From NCBI GenBank assembly GCA_944470555.2, contig OX104127.1, positions 151,853,776 through 151,917,775 of the forward strand: 64,000 bases of DNA, given 5' to 3'. How positions within the stretch are numbered: the stretch's first letter is position 1; each line of letters begins with the position of its first letter. The position numbers were made by a program, and so were the translations under genes. Positions 1-13,957 of the stretch are shown piece by piece. This DNA is from Heterobilharzia americana. Lineage: Eukaryota; Platyhelminthes; Trematoda; Strigeidida; Schistosomatidae. The notes beneath the pieces are model-generated. The model saw only the letters and a list, made by a program, of their open reading frames with translations. It was not told the DNA's origin and searched no databases.

Positions 1-789
1 ATTACGATGAAAATTTGTGGATAAGAATGACTGAAGGTAGCCAACTTAGTTCGGTAAAAACCTGTAATTTGTGCTAATTGTTTCCGATATAGTCATTTGA
101 TCTCTGGTTGTGCGCTTAAGAGCCATTTGCCATCTATCATGCTGCTTTTTCAAAATTTTTATTTCAACTTCAGAAGTGTTACGTTGGAATAATTTTAGGA
201 ATGCAAGAGATTGTATAACACGATTGGAGGAAGTAATTTAATGATTGGGATAAAGTAATCAGTCATTTGATGCAATGTATTCAGTGAGAAAATTAGGTAG
301 CCTAACTTCCAAGTAGGCTGCTATGTGGCTCTTATAAGCATTAAGCTTCGCTGAGATTAATTATTCTGGTCGAAAATTACGACCATCATCACAAGGCCAA
401 ACCCAATGCAACCTTGCGGAATCATTTAACAACTAACAATTTTTTTCAGTTTTTATATAGCAGCGTAATTTATCATATGAAAGTGATAGTAGACTTCACG
501 TAATCGCAAGACTAAGATTATTTTTCACATATATTTAGAATCAGCACTTAATAACTTTATAAGCACACACAGAAAAACAATACTCAAATAGATTGAATTT
601 TTCTCGACCTAAACTCTTAGTAAATAAATGAAAAGTCTTAATATCTTTTTCCTCAGGAGTATGGGTGGCTTGTTATTTCTGTTAATGTGATACATATTGT
701 TTCAACAGACATATTCACATATATAATATAGATAAACAAAGGTACCACTGACACAATACAACAGTACCTTGAAATAAAATTATTGTTAA

Positions 790-840
<51 letters not shown>

Positions 841-2203
841 ATGAAATATAATACATTGAGGCAGGTTGAAGAACTCCTAAAGATCAAATTTTATAGGGTT
901 CATCAGAAACGTGTAACGACGTCCGTTGTTTGGAGACAATTGAATCACCTTCAGCCAACTGACATCAATCAAAGTGCACCACAGTGATGTGCCTCCTAGC
1001 TTGGTGGCGACATTGCAAAATGGTCGACAGAATTCGGTCGACATTCAGGACTAGACAACACGAGATTGGTTGCATTCCAATGACCAATCATTATATCCAC
1101 CAACCTTTAAAACCATACTCTATCACCATTAAGTCAACCATTTGGAAACCAGTGTTTCACAACATTAAGTAGTTTAGCAGTATAGCTGCAACTTTCTTCA
1201 GCATCACATATTACTAGGTATCAGTATATATTTGAAAGTTTGTAAGAACCTGACATTCACACTGGAATTGCGTTACAAATACACCCTAAGTTTTCCTCAA
1301 AATTCATTTTCGTATCACATGCAGATGCGTTTTACAAGTTATGTCGATATTACTTAAAGTAAAAAACAAACAAATGTACTAAGTAAAATAAAATTCTACA
1401 GCATCTCTGGATGGGATTTTTGCTTGCTTGTATTTTTCACCCCACTTCTTTTCTTGTTTACATGATCCTTATTTGATGACCATCATTTGGACAAAATACT
1501 CATTCGTTTACATAGTGTAAAATAGACAAAATTATAAAGACATATTATGGTGTTACTAAAACGGCTGCTATGTGTTACCTTAACTTACGTGCTTTACTTG
1601 ACTAGATGACTGAAACACAAATGTAGCTTAGGAATTATCCTTACGCAAACTTGGCAAATTCAGAAACCGATCACTAATTACTTGTGTCTTTAGAATATGC
1701 ATGTGTGCGAAACCAAGAAAGAACACAACTGGGTAACAAGATATGAATAGCATGTCTGTTAGACCATGTCAAAATACCGATGTATTCTGACTAACTAACT
1801 TGAGGATCACGTACGAGCAACGCAACGTAACATGACAACGCTTCAAAGGGCATAGATGTTTGACCGTGTGCTTTTAGCTTAAGCAATTTGCTGAAACTAT
1901 CAAGGTCAGTATCAATGTTGAATCTCTTTGAACCCTAGAGTACTGATTTTGAGGAGTTACTTGCTATTACAGTGGTGTCAATAAATACAAACAAAAAATA
2001 ATAGCGAATCAGATGATGAATTTAAGAACTAAGATGTAGACACTGCATGGAATTTATCTGCCTACATATTCAAATGACATTTACTTGTTACCTGGTTTTA
2101 GAAAAAACTAGAACAAAATACTTACAGTTCTTAGTAGTATGTGACCTGTTTTTGTCATATAGTTTCGTTTAGTTTTGCAAATAAAAGGCAACAATCTGAA
2201 GGA
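1..2203. other. No gene seen; contains a (TA)n tract
   Basis: A+T-rich DNA with only short, unconvincing open frames. A perfect TA dinucleotide tract lies at about 791-837. This is presumably intron or upstream sequence of the VWC protein gene. Confidence 0.6.
791..837. repeat. (TA)n microsatellite
   Basis: Uninterrupted alternating A and T for about 46 bases. Confidence 0.95.
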
Positions 2204-2602
2204 ACACTATTCTTTTCAATAAGTTCTCATTAGATTCTACAGTTATAAAATGCATATGTACAGCGCAAAATCAAACTAAGTTTAGGAGTGAGATATAAGG
2301 AGTGTAAGGAAATCGACTTTTTTTTAAAATAATTTTTTCGGTGTTGAGATGACATATATGCCAAGTGAATGATCTGGTGGCGTACGAAAAGACAAGGCAT
2401 AAACAAGACAGAAGTGGCCTTTAGTTTACTGAAGATCAGGGGAGAAATGGCATTTGAACGTGATCTTTCTGAATGCATAGTTCAGGTTTGGCTAGTCTTA
2501 TTGAAAATGTATTTATAACTAACTTGGCCTGATTTCACACTGTACAAATGCATTTCATAATTGTAGAACCTGATGACAATTTATTGAAAACGGTATTCTT
2601 CG
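2204..2602. mobile_element. Inverted-repeat (MITE-like) element, short copy
   Basis: The left arm (about 2204-2281) and right arm (about 2524-2602) are imperfect reverse complements for about 75 bp. Both carry the core ttctacagttataaaatgca (attctacaattatgaaatgca in the right arm). The outer 45 bp are shared with the arms of the 26577-27364 element, so the two belong to one family. The interior of about 240 bp has no coding frame. Confidence 0.6.
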
Positions 2603-3399
2603 TCCAGACGGTTGCTTTTTATTAGTGTTATAGGAATCTTTAGATGTCTGAATTTTTGCAAATATTTCAATCATTGCAGTGAAGAATATTACAGATCCAT
2701 ATCTAATTCTGTTAGCTTATTTTCACTGTGAATATAACGATCTACTAAATCTAATTAATTTTTGCCGACTTATCACTTTATAAAATGAATTCACTTGTTT
2801 TCTACCAGGTTAGTCTTGTAATACCCAGCTAAATAGCTTATCATTGTAATCCAAACGAATTAGGCACAATAAATATCAACCAAGCGCACAGAATGAACGT
2901 AACTATAGGTATATATACTGTTATAGTTATAAGAATGAAACATTTTTCTCATTTAATCTCGAATAGTGAGTTCCCTTACCAAAGATTAGTATTCAATAGG
3001 ATGCTACACTTGTACAAACCAAGTATACAACAGACAAAGTATATCTAATGGTTAGAGTTTGTGTAAAGACTCAATGGTATTTACACTGCATTTATGGGTA
3101 GGAAACGTAAAACTATTCCGACAGTTTCATGATTATCAGGATATTCTACAGTTAAATGTAACAGATATTTGGAATTTCTGAAATGATATTCTAGAATGGC
3201 CTTACGGACCATTTTGACTTAAAGTACAAAAAAGCATCTTCTCTCTTACTGAAGTAAAAAGAAAGCCTATTTTTACTTCACACCACATCTCTGTAGAATA
3301 GAAAATTGTCAAAAATCTTCCTTCATCTAAGAATCCCTCCACCTGGCTATATTAGAAGATTAACAGCACACCATGCATTCACATTTCCTACTAGATATG
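2603..3399. other. No gene seen
   Basis: A+T-rich intergenic or intronic DNA without recognisable features. Confidence 0.5.
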
Positions 3400-3690
3400 T
3401 AACCTGACTGATGATGTTGTGAACCTTAGTGGACTGAGATGGCTTGGATATGTACCGAACATGCAGAGCCACGGCCTGCCTCTGCGTGCCATGTTTTTGG
3501 AGGCTGGATTGGGTTGGAAAAGAGTTCAGGTCGACCAGAACAAGACGTGGCACCATTCGAAAAAGTCTCTTGCCACTAGTCCAAGAAATGTAGGGAGATG
3601 TAGACTGCCTAATTGAGCTCCTCAAGACGAAACGAAAGAAAGCCTGAAAATCAGTCACAGTGGCGTAGATGTATTCACTCCTTGAAATCT
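3400..3690 (+). mobile_element. LINE 3'-end fragment
   Basis: The frame LRWLGYVPNMQSHGLPLRAM, then EAGLGWKR and VGRCRLPN, matches the C-terminal end of schistosome non-LTR polyproteins (canonical RLRWLGHVLRM, then HVGRCRLPGWGP). The fragment is 5' truncated and broken by stops. Confidence 0.65.
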
Positions 3691-4444
3691 AAAGATTGAA
3701 TATTTGCAATAACTGTTATCTTAAAAATGTTGATTCTGTCACACAACCACGTCGATTTTTATATCACTCTTTTTCCACCCACCTGTTCCTTGTGTTCCAA
3801 ATGTGGCGTAGCACTTGTATGCGAGGTTGTACCTTAGTTTGTCAGTCATTCTAACACTTATCATCAGTGTCTTTCAGCTGAGAAAAAAAATTTTTATATC
3901 TGAAATTCGAAAGAGGACTGCTAACTGTTCTGGTACCATTGAACAGCTAATAATTAGATCTACGGTAATCTGTGGAGCAACTCGAAAGCTCGTTTCATTT
4001 AGGCAGGAATTTAGTTACAACCCGCAGAGGCTAACAGTAAGTGCTTTTTCTATAAAACGAAATAAAGCAGGTTCATATGCCATTGTTATCATCATATCAT
4101 TATTAAGATTATTTCCCAAAGGCGGAGGCTACTTGGTATAGAAAAGGGGTGGAGATTTCCGCTAATTTCTTCTACCATGTTACATTTATATTAATTAAAT
4201 TAAATTCTAAAATGTAATTTTTCAGCGAAAAGACTTACAGTAACGGTAAGAACCAAGAGAACCTGTGTTTGAAAGCAATTATATATTCGCATAATTGATA
4301 CCTTTGTTGCACAAAGACATACCTTTCACTGCGTTGACAAACCACAAATAACTACTGAAGACAATAATGCATTTTTTACCAACCCATATATTTTTTTTAA
4401 ATTTACCAAACGTGATGCATACTATTTCATTTCCTTTACTCCAG
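3691..4444. other. Intron sequence, no gene seen
   Basis: An open frame at 3815-4141 lacks ATG, splice context and cysteine pattern; I do not consider it coding. Confidence 0.5.
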
Positions 4445-4645
4445 CTTGCTATTATGCAGTAACTAAAACGTACTATCAACACAAAGATATATGGATGTCT
4501 GCTGAACAACCCTGTGTAAAATGCAAATGCCAACATGGAAAAGTTCACTGTGTTGGTGAACCTCACCAGTGTCCATCAATATGTTTACCTGGTCAATATA
4601 GTTTACTCACCGGTCCATGCTGTCACACTGTTTGTAAAGGTTCAG
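4445..4645 (+). CDS. Exon A of VWC membrane protein: complete VWC module
   Basis: The acceptor is a pyrimidine tract ending ctttactccag; the donor is cag|gtaaat. The exon is 201 nt and phase 1-1. It encodes one complete VWC module: first Cys in CYY, then CVKCKC, HC, QC, IC, PCC and VC, ten cysteines with the diagnostic CCxxxC end, plus a DIW triplet near the usual aromatic position before the second cysteine. The residues fit a secreted, disulfide-bonded domain that would face the extracellular side. An exon coding exactly one module with symmetric phases is typical of domain-shuffled extracellular proteins. Confidence 0.85.
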
Positions 4646-7600
4646 GTAAATGAAAAATATACCACTTCACCTTTTTTCTAGATTATCACTCCTTTATTAA
4701 ATGGTTTTTAAGATTCCTAAGTTACTGAGGTGTTGCAATGAACGAATTCTTGCTTTTCTAAAAGGTGAAGCATAATATTGCACAAAAATGACGGCCAAGA
4801 TGCATGCAGTACATTATCTACTCAATTCGCATACATAAAGCCAAAATGATAAATTTGAAACTTATGCATGAGAACACACAACTACAAGTCCGTCTCTTCA
4901 GAACTCAAAGTACTTGGTGTTTGCAAAGCCAAAAGATGCGATTTTTGTACTGATGAAACCGTTTGGTTTAACTAATATAAGCATTTTGATTATCTCACTA
5001 GTCACAAGCATATAAATCAAATTAACATGTATGGAATACTCAGCATAGAATAGTAACAGCTTGACAAATGGTGACAACGGAGCAATAACTAGGTGTTGCT
5101 TTCCATTTACCTTTAGTTCTAAGGTCAACGTTTCTCAACTCCACCTTTTTAAAGATACATATCCATTGCCATCCGATACCCCCGAGGCGTATCCTTCCTC
5201 ATATCTTAGTTGTTTATTTCTATAAGTTACACCTACTATTAGAACTTGAAGACAGCCATTCGAAAGCTAGTCACCTAAGAACAATGCATTCATATTCAAT
5301 TAACTAGTTTGCAAGGAAATGAATCATTTTTACAGTCTTCATCATACAAATATCTTTTTTAGTATGAAAACAAGACATCCTTGAATAAAGAGTAAAACCC
5401 GCTGTTCCAAGCAATCAAAGAATGACTTTGACGAGATTACAAGTTAAAAATTGCACAGCACTGTTCACTAGATGCAACACCAGACTGGCTATCCAGCTAT
5501 GAAATAGTTATTGTTTTAAGGCCAATTTTGGCTCCATATATTTTTTTCATTTCTATGTCTTTCATCTTGCCGTACTGTATCTTATTGTGCTGAAATGGTG
5601 ACTTTGATATGTGTTAATTCTAGGTCCTAGATTAATGTTGAATAACCGGAGTAAGCAATAATATATGTGCAAAATCACAACCACTCTAGTATATCAGTTT
5701 TCTAATGAAATAGTCTTCTTGATGCACTAAAATTTACAGCTTTTGATCGCAAACATAAACTTCCATATAATACGTACGGTAGTGAAGGATTTACTAAATG
5801 GACCAGCATTTTATTCTTTTTGGTTACCATCAACCGGCTACAGCTGGACCTATACAAAGATTTCCAGTAAGACTTCATCTTAAAATCGATATTATCATAC
5901 ATCAGACCATCATCTATCAGAATACTAAGTAACAATAACCACTTCTTTGCACAATTTTTGTGTGTTGATACTGTTTCTTGTAATATTTATTACTGATTTA
6001 CTGTACTAAGTACATCGGTCCTCTTTGATATAACGACTTCTTCCACGGACTAGTCAACGTTCCCTCTGTTGACATTCGAATATTATGAAATGGTGGTTGA
6101 CGCTGCTGTTCAAGGTGCTTACTTCATATTTGAAACTAATCAGATAGTGTTGCTTTCATCGATACTCTAGATTGGCAATAACCTAAACATTCAGAATATG
6201 ACAACTGTATCCAGTCACTGGATTCTTAATACGAATTGGATTGCCTGAAACTGGATGCAGTATCAAACCTGTAGATTACAGTACACAACAGCGGATCATT
6301 CTTCAATGGAATTCTAGTTACAGCTCTAGTTGGAACTTAATTCGATAATGACTTAAACTGTAAAATGAAACTATTCTATCTGATTCAACATTATTATAAA
6401 GAATTATAATGAGAAACAGCAAGAAAAAACAAGCCTCCAGTCTCTTTTTTAAAATTTTCTTTGAAAGTCTTACGACATATATAAGAACACGTTCCAGTTT
6501 ATTACGGCATGTTTAACAAAACTGCATAAACCCATTAAGTTCTTTCACTGCTCGGGGAGCATTTACTCCACTTCAAACGACAAAAGATCCCTACTAAGTC
6601 ATGAAGTGAAGAAATTGCAAATCAGAAGGGAAAATTCTCCTATACGATATTGTCGTCTTCTAAGGCTCTACAGTCGTGTTTTTATCAATAACAAAGATAC
6701 AACCGTATTGTGTTGAATGCGTCACTACCATAATTTTCCATTCAGAGTCTACAAATGAAAAGAAAACAGGTAACAATTCAAAAGATAGTGAAAGTGATGC
6801 AGAATTCTATAAGGTGTAAACCGTTTATAGATGTGAAGCAGGATAGTCGAGATCCCAGGTGATAAGTGTGAGGAAGGTGAGAAGAAGAAGAAGGAAAAGT
6901 CTAGGGGAAGTTAATAGTGGTGAACTAGTCAGTTATAGCCAATTGGAACAAAAAAGAGTGATAAAGATCATGGCAGAATGAGAGACTGGACAAAATGTTG
7001 TACAAAAGATCCGGCCAGTGCCTTAACTGTCCACATATTGGTAAACCGTACCTCCTCTAAACTGTTTCCTTTGACCTTTCAGACAGTTTCGAGGGTAGAC
7101 TATGGTGGAGTTTCATTGTTGAAATTGCCTAGATGTCCGGGAGCCAAATAAGAAATCTATTTACACTCTCCTCTCGACAACCATGCAGAGTAATGTTTGG
7201 ATGCGCGATTGAAAAGTACACACTGTGTGGCTAATGTGACGGGCTGTATAAAAACAAGTGAACTTGCGGATACACCTTGAGGTGGCCCAAAGCAATTGTT
7301 GTCCTGGATACATTTATGAATTACTTATCGATTGCAGAATACAATCTGCAGTTTGGTAGATAAGGATGTTTTTTCCAGTGCTCTGGACAACCAATTCTTC
7401 AGGATTCTAGCTACCATACAACCCCTGAAATCAGAGTTCATAAACACAGTCTTTTTTAAAAGTGTGAGTACCTGCTCTCTACGTTTGTTCGCAACACCAT
7501 TTCAACAAAGTATTTGGAAAGCCACCCTGAAATCCTTGAATTAACCTTGAATTATACATTTAGAGTAAAATGAAGGAATTAATTCAGTTCAAAATATTTG

Positions 7601-9076
7601 ACACTTGATATCCATCAAAATAGATCAATTTTATCCTCAGATTTGGGGCGATTGTCTCTGTTGACATAACATATGATTCTTTTCTTAATACAGAGTTCTC
7701 GTGGATAAAAGGTAGTTCTAATGGATACAATCGTTAAGAAATAGACTTAGAGAACAAGTGGCCTCAGGTAGATAACTCATTGGACGGCTAACACTTCGAA
7801 TTCGTAACATTTTTGTTAAAATGTAAAAACAAACCTCAAGACACCTCTGAACGCCTTTTATTACCTTTTATTTGTTAAATCTACTGACAAAATTTCATCT
7901 CAGTGGCCTCTGACTTTAAACTTTGATTTCCTAAAGTAAAGCAACGTAATTTATGCATCTTTGACAAACTTCACTGTAAAACCCTTTTATTACTATCCAA
8001 AGGAAATATCAGAGTGGAAGATATATATATATCTGACACGGATAAAAGGAACCTAACTACCTTCTTGTGGTATTCACTAGCCCACTAAATACATATTTAC
8101 ATAAAATTTCTCATAAAACCCTTGTAGTTTAAAGTTTTTATACATTTCATTTCTCAACAACGACAGCAACAAAACAAATTTATTTTACTTGAAAGTTATA
8201 ATGAAAAGGTAATTCACAAACAGAACCTAAATGCATGAACAAAGACAAGTGACTGTTATGTAAGTAAAACAGTTAACATTTAGCTCAATTAAAAACTAGC
8301 TAACGTAAACGTGATGATCCCTGGTGAGGTGGAAAAACAACCTTTTCCACTTGCGCTGGTCACATAAACTCAACTTAGTGAAGTTTATTCAAAGCTAATG
8401 CAACAGTCTAAGGAGTCGAAAAAGAAGCGGTATTTAAAATCCATTAGGATAGTTTATCGACGAAACTTCAAAAATGATGACCAATGAAACTAAATATGAA
8501 TAACTACTATTTCACTGAATTATTAATGTAACTGTAATAGAAATGAATTTAGGGGTAATATGCACGACGGACTGACATCAGTTGGAGAACCGTTAAAAAC
8601 CCAAGACCCATGGGATCCGTGGCAGGCACATCACTATCCAGCCACTGACCCGGAGTCCACTTTCGTACTTCTGTCAATTCCCGATATGGTGTGAAATTCA
8701 TCCAGTGGCATGCCTGAGTATTTGTCCTCATATCCGACTTGGTTTGCCCCACCGGTGACGACTTCTCACTAGAACTACGGGAAATCCCATCTTGAAGCAC
8801 GTTACTAATGAGCATTGTACAATATTTCATTTTAAAGGTTTGTAGGGACTGATTCATTTCGTGATGATATTCATCACAGACTGACATCAGTTGGAGAGCC
8901 ATTCATATCTGTTCATGATGAATACGACCTTGAAATAAATCAGATCCCAGCAAATATCTGAACGAAACGTGAGGCTTTTGAATGATATCAGATAAAAATA
9001 TATTTCTTCTTTAGTCATATTGCATAATAATTCGTTCGAGATTCATACTTTTACGGTTTTATTTTTCCTGTCTTAG
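4646..9076. other. Intron A-B of VWC gene
   Basis: About 4.4 kb of A+T-rich DNA. The only repeat I can name is the pair of SINE tails at about 8567-8900. Confidence 0.6.
8567..8900 (-). repeat. SINE tail repeats (minus strand)
   Basis: The string actgacatcagttggaga occurs at about 8570 and again at about 8880. Its reverse complement is the 3' tail of the hammerhead SINEs at 22.4-22.9 kb. No intact hammerhead core is visible here. Confidence 0.45.
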
Positions 9077-9304
9077 TGCCAAAAAATGCAACGTTTGAAT
9101 TTGCAAGTTGCTTAAAATCAGGAGTTGAAACTTTACATTCACATGGTGAAATGATTACCCTGTCTGGAGTATGTGTTGATCAAAAATGTCAGTGTGTCAA
9201 TGGTCGTTGGAACTGTTTTGATTATTGTACACCGTTATCCGAATTATCTTGTCCAACAGAAGAGATGGTAGTATGGGATCCTTTCTGCTGTCCTAGATGC
9301 CAAG
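9077..9304 (+). CDS. Exon B of VWC membrane protein: complete VWC module
   Basis: Acceptor cctgtcttag, donor caag|gtgagc; 228 nt, phase 1-1. The 76 residues hold ten cysteines in VWC spacing: ASC, GVC, QKCQC, WNC, DYC, LSC, FCCPRC. There is a potential N-glycosylation site (NAT) near the start. No ATG is expected because this is an internal exon. It is the second visible module of the extracellular row. Confidence 0.88.
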
Positions 9305-10784
9305 GTGAGCGAAGTCAGTAGTATTAGAACTAATGAAGTAAATGAGTATTTCACAGAAAAGTACTGGCAGTCACTCAGAACTCAAAACGATACCTTATTA
9401 CTATCCTTTGTATGGCTCTTAATTTTAAGAATTTATTTCAGACCACCAAGCAGTGACTGACAGGACCACATATATGGTTAATCAGCAAACTGCAAATAGT
9501 TTTCTGTTTTGTAACATTAATCCAGTGATTTTAATAAAAATCATTAACAACCACATTCATATTTCTACTTTCTGTTATGCAATGTGCATCACAAAATATA
9601 ATACGGCATGTCACCCATGATTATCGTTCCTAATAAACACTCAGCACGAAAAAAGAATGCAGCTATTTAGAAATACTGAGCAATATCAGCTAGACGGATA
9701 ATAATAATAGTAACAGTCGTTTTATTCCAAACAATATGTATGACAGCGTGGAATTTTCAGCATGTAATTTCTCAACAAATTCACTCCCAGAACAATACTT
9801 TTAGACGAAACGGTCATTACATCGGAATGATGTTAATAATAACAGCATTCAAGGCAATCATGTGAAATAGCCAACTGGTTCTGAATGGGCGTCCGATCCA
9901 TAATGAAGAATCAACAGAAATGCAAGCGTAATTTTGTTGTTGGTGGTGGTTCATTCAGGCGGTGCAAAAATCTGCAACTCAAGTTAAGCATCTGACGGAT
10001 AGAAATATGATGTACCTTTTTGCACCGAAAAGTCCTTTTCCCTGCTTTGTTACTGACTTGAGAAACGAGAGTTGAAAACGGTTGAAAAGTGTGCCGGAGT
10101 ACATGATAAGTTCAAAGGACATATTCAAATGATTAAAACAAATTGAAAGGAAAGAATTTGACGAAAAGTGTTCGGTGGATAAATTTGGTACCCCAGGGTT
10201 CAAGCAGGCCGCCGAATAAAGATCGATTTCCACCATAGTTTATTAACTCTGACAAATGAACAAAATGAATCATCCTGATTCCTGAAATAGGAAGATTTAC
10301 GTCAATAGTACAGCTGCTCACAAATTCAAGAGCGGATAAATCACTCTGAGTCCTTTGAGAAGAAGAAATCCTTAAACCTAATATGTAAACGTAGTAACTG
10401 TATTAAACTTCACTTTTTACAAGTGCAACACCTCATGAACTCACCAAAAACCTGAAATAAATTCCATTTCGATGATGTCTACATATTACACAACTTTTGC
10501 TGCCTAGTTCTTAGTCCTAGGCTTATCTCTACTACTCTTTTAGAAAACATTATTCACATACACTGAGAATGAATATATAAGGAAAAATCTATGCAATTTC
10601 GTCACAAAAATATTACTTTCCGTAACTAATAAATGAAATCCTTTGCATAATTCAAAGAAAACCCAAGTTTCGATTTTTCTTGCTAACAAATGAAGATCTT
10701 ACATAGAAGAAATGACAAAATGTTTTAGTTCCTTTTGTGGGATAAAATCATATGGCAATTAGCCTTCCAATTTTAAGCTGCAGT
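9305..10784. other. Intron B-C of VWC gene, first part
   Basis: A+T-rich DNA, no gene or named repeat seen. Confidence 0.5.
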
Positions 10785-11330
10785 GGTTGTTTATTCAGAC
10801 TAAACAGTGAGTTAGAAGTGTTGAACTGCTGTAGAACCTTCTTTGATGTTCTATGAAACATTGGTTTTGTAGCACAGTAAAATCATCTGATTGTTACATC
10901 AAACTTCTGGTTGACCGCACCACACACACTATCTCCCTCAAATGGTAAATTGATGTACAGCGACGTCTATACAGTTGTAAAGACAGTTCACCACGGAACT
11001 GTTTTACATACCTCTCAATCTCTTTCACTTGCCAGGTTTCTAAGAATCTAGTTGTATCATTTTCTTGTTGGCCTACTGTAAAATTAAGATTTGGATTACA
11101 CTAGTTGAACTTCCAAAACATTGCTTCCATTGCCAGTTTCCTCATGCACACAATAAAAATGTCATCCATGTACCGCTGGCTAACTTCCAACTGTTTCATG
11201 CATGGTATTGTGTGACCGGACTCTAGGCAAGACTCTAAACAAATCGGCAAAGAGAGGGCTTAAGGGAATTCCCATTACAATACCAACAACTTGACGAAAT
11301 AACTGACCAGTCAGCCAATATGTCTTCTCT
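10785..11330 (-). pseudogene. Penelope-like element reverse transcriptase relic
   Basis: The minus strand reads GQLFRQVVGIVMGIPLSPLFADL (11330-11240), the Penelope-type G..MG.PLSP.LAD block. After a frameshift comes RYMDDIFIVCMRKL, the RT catalytic box with YMDD, then NPNLNFTVGQQENDTTRFL, matching the PLE stretch after YxDD. In-frame stops and the frameshift make it inactive. Its 5' end overlaps or abuts the RTE copy beginning near 11310 in the opposite direction. Confidence 0.7.
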
Positions 11331-13079
11331 TGATGAAAAAGAAAATAAGAATTGGGACATGGAATGTCCGCGTAATGCATGACCCTACCATAGCTGCCCA
11401 GATTGCAAGAGAAATAAGGAAGGATGGAATGCAAGTGCTTAGAATCTGCGAAAGCAGACGGAATGTAAGTGGACTCTTCAAATTGTTAACTGGAGAGTCA
11501 ATAATCTACTCCGATATTACCTTCCAGACGACAACCACGAGCACACTGAGGGAGTGGCTATCATGATGTCCCCAAGAACATCGAAGTCTCTCATGCAGTG
11601 GTGAGCCAATCTCCTCCAGGATCATGACAGCAAGATCCAACTCAAAAGAAAGGAAAGTTACAATCATACAATGAATGCTACGCTGCGCACCTACAAATAA
11701 TGCAGACCAAGAGAAGAAGGAAGAATTCTATAGACAACTGCAATCAACACTGGACAAGACTCCAGTTGGCGGCATCAAAATTCTAGTGGGTGACATGAAT
11801 GCCAAACTGCGTGGAGCAGACAACACAGGAAGAGAACTCATCATGGGTCGAGAGGCACTGGGTGAAATGAATGAGAATGGAGAACTGTTTGCAGGCTTCT
11901 GCGCCTTCGTGATTTGGTGATTAAAGGCAGTGTGTACACACAAGGATATTCACAAAGCAACATAGATTTGACCAGAACACGCTAAAAATCAGATCGACTT
12001 CATTTCAGTCTCAAGAAAGTGGAGACGCAGTCTACTGGACACAAAATCAAGAAGAGGAGCAAATATAGGTTCAGACCATTCACTATCTAGTGGAAGGCAC
12101 CTTCCAAATCAAGTTGAAAGCCTTCAAAGAAGTTGGTGATAGACCACATTTCAAGTTCAACACCCAGAACAGAAACTGAAGGATGAAACTATTAAGGACA
12201 TCTTCACGTCAGTCATCAGGACAAAATGGGAGACATTGAGCAACATCCCTGAAGGAAACTGTGTGGAAGAACACTGGAACCCTCTGTAAGTTATGTGGAA
12301 AGAAACCTGCATAATCGTATTAGAAGAGAAGAGAAAATAAGACAATGAATGGATCTCGACGGACACATGGGAGCTGATAGAACAGGGAGAGGAAGATGGT
12401 GAAGCAGAAGATGAACCAGTGCAAGGATGCACAACTTAAAAAAGAACTGGGTACAACGTATAGAACACTGGACAAGGAAGTGAAGAGTGCACGCAGAGAC
12501 GAAAGACACTTCTACGACACATTGGTAAGCGAAGCAGAACAGGCTGCAGGTAAGAGAGACCTGACAACATTATATCAAATGACCAGGTTACTATGTGGGA
12601 GGGAAGAGATCAACACAGATGAAACCAATGATAGTGACGGGAACTTGGTTAGCAAAGAGGAGAAACAAAGGAAACGATGGGCTGACTACTTCAAAAAACT
12701 CCTGAATCGACCACCATCACCACCTGCAACTCGTCCAAAAATACCACCAGCAGCCCAGCCACAGAACTACCAGTGAACACAGGCCCTCTGACAAAAGCAG
12801 AAGTCGTGAATGCCATAAAGCTACTGAAATTCGGGAAAGCAACACGACCAGATGGAAGTCCGCCAGAAGCACTGAAAACAGACACAGAGACAGAAGGAAA
12901 GGTACCTGGCGATCGATTGGAAGAGGAAGGGCTACCCTGTCAAACTCCCAAAGAAGGGAGAAATAAGCCTTTGCAAGAACTGGCTCGGAATCATGCTGCT
13001 GTTCACCGCAAGCAAAATGTTATGTCGCATCATCCTGGAGAGACTGAGAGATGCGTTGGATTCAAAATTACGACCACAA

Positions 13080-13299
<220 letters not shown>

Positions 13300-13912
13300 A
13301 TTCAGGAAGAACAAATCGTCCACGGATCAAATTGCAACGCTACACTACGCATCATCATAGAACAGAATATAGAATGCCAGTCAACCCTCTACCTCAACTT
13401 CATCGACTTTGAAAAGGCCTTCGACAGCGTCGACTGAGAAGTAAGTTGGCAGTTGCCACTAATCTTTATCAACCTCATTCAACAGCTATACGAAGACGTC
13501 ACATGCCAAGTGATCCACAGTAGAAAGGTCAGTGATGCTTTTGAAGTGAAGACAGGAGTGAGACAAGACTGCCTCCTGTCACTCATGATCTTCTTGATTG
13601 TGGTCGACTGTATCATGCAGCAAACCGTGAGGAGCGGGAAGATGGACATACACGGGCCGGACCGATGAGAAGATCGCAGAAGAGGATTTGGATTTCGTCA
13701 ACGATGATGATTTATGTCTAATGTCATGTGGCACAAACTCGAAGATCTACAGGTGAAAAATAACAAGTTGACAGAAGAGGTAGGGCAGCGCAAACGGGAC
13801 TTCAGGTGAACGTGGAGAAGACGGAAGTGATGAAGATGCCCAACCAACTAGAGGGTCAACAACGAGAGGCACCAATCACCAATGACAGGAGATACCTAAA
13901 GGAAGTAGTCTC

Positions 13913-13957
13913 GTTCACCTACCTACCCACCTACCAACCTACCTACCTACCTACCTA
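13913..13957 (+). repeat. (CTAC)n tract in the same RTE copy
   Basis: Imperfect CTAC repeats expand the codons for FTYLGS: ttcacctacct lies on the left and gtagcatcgac on the right, as expected of FTYLGSID in RTE. Confidence 0.85.

Noticed and set aside
3815..4141. Plus-strand open frame of 108 codons as a signal-peptide exon of the VWC gene
   Set aside because: No ATG start, no good splice pair in phase 1, and no cysteine pattern.
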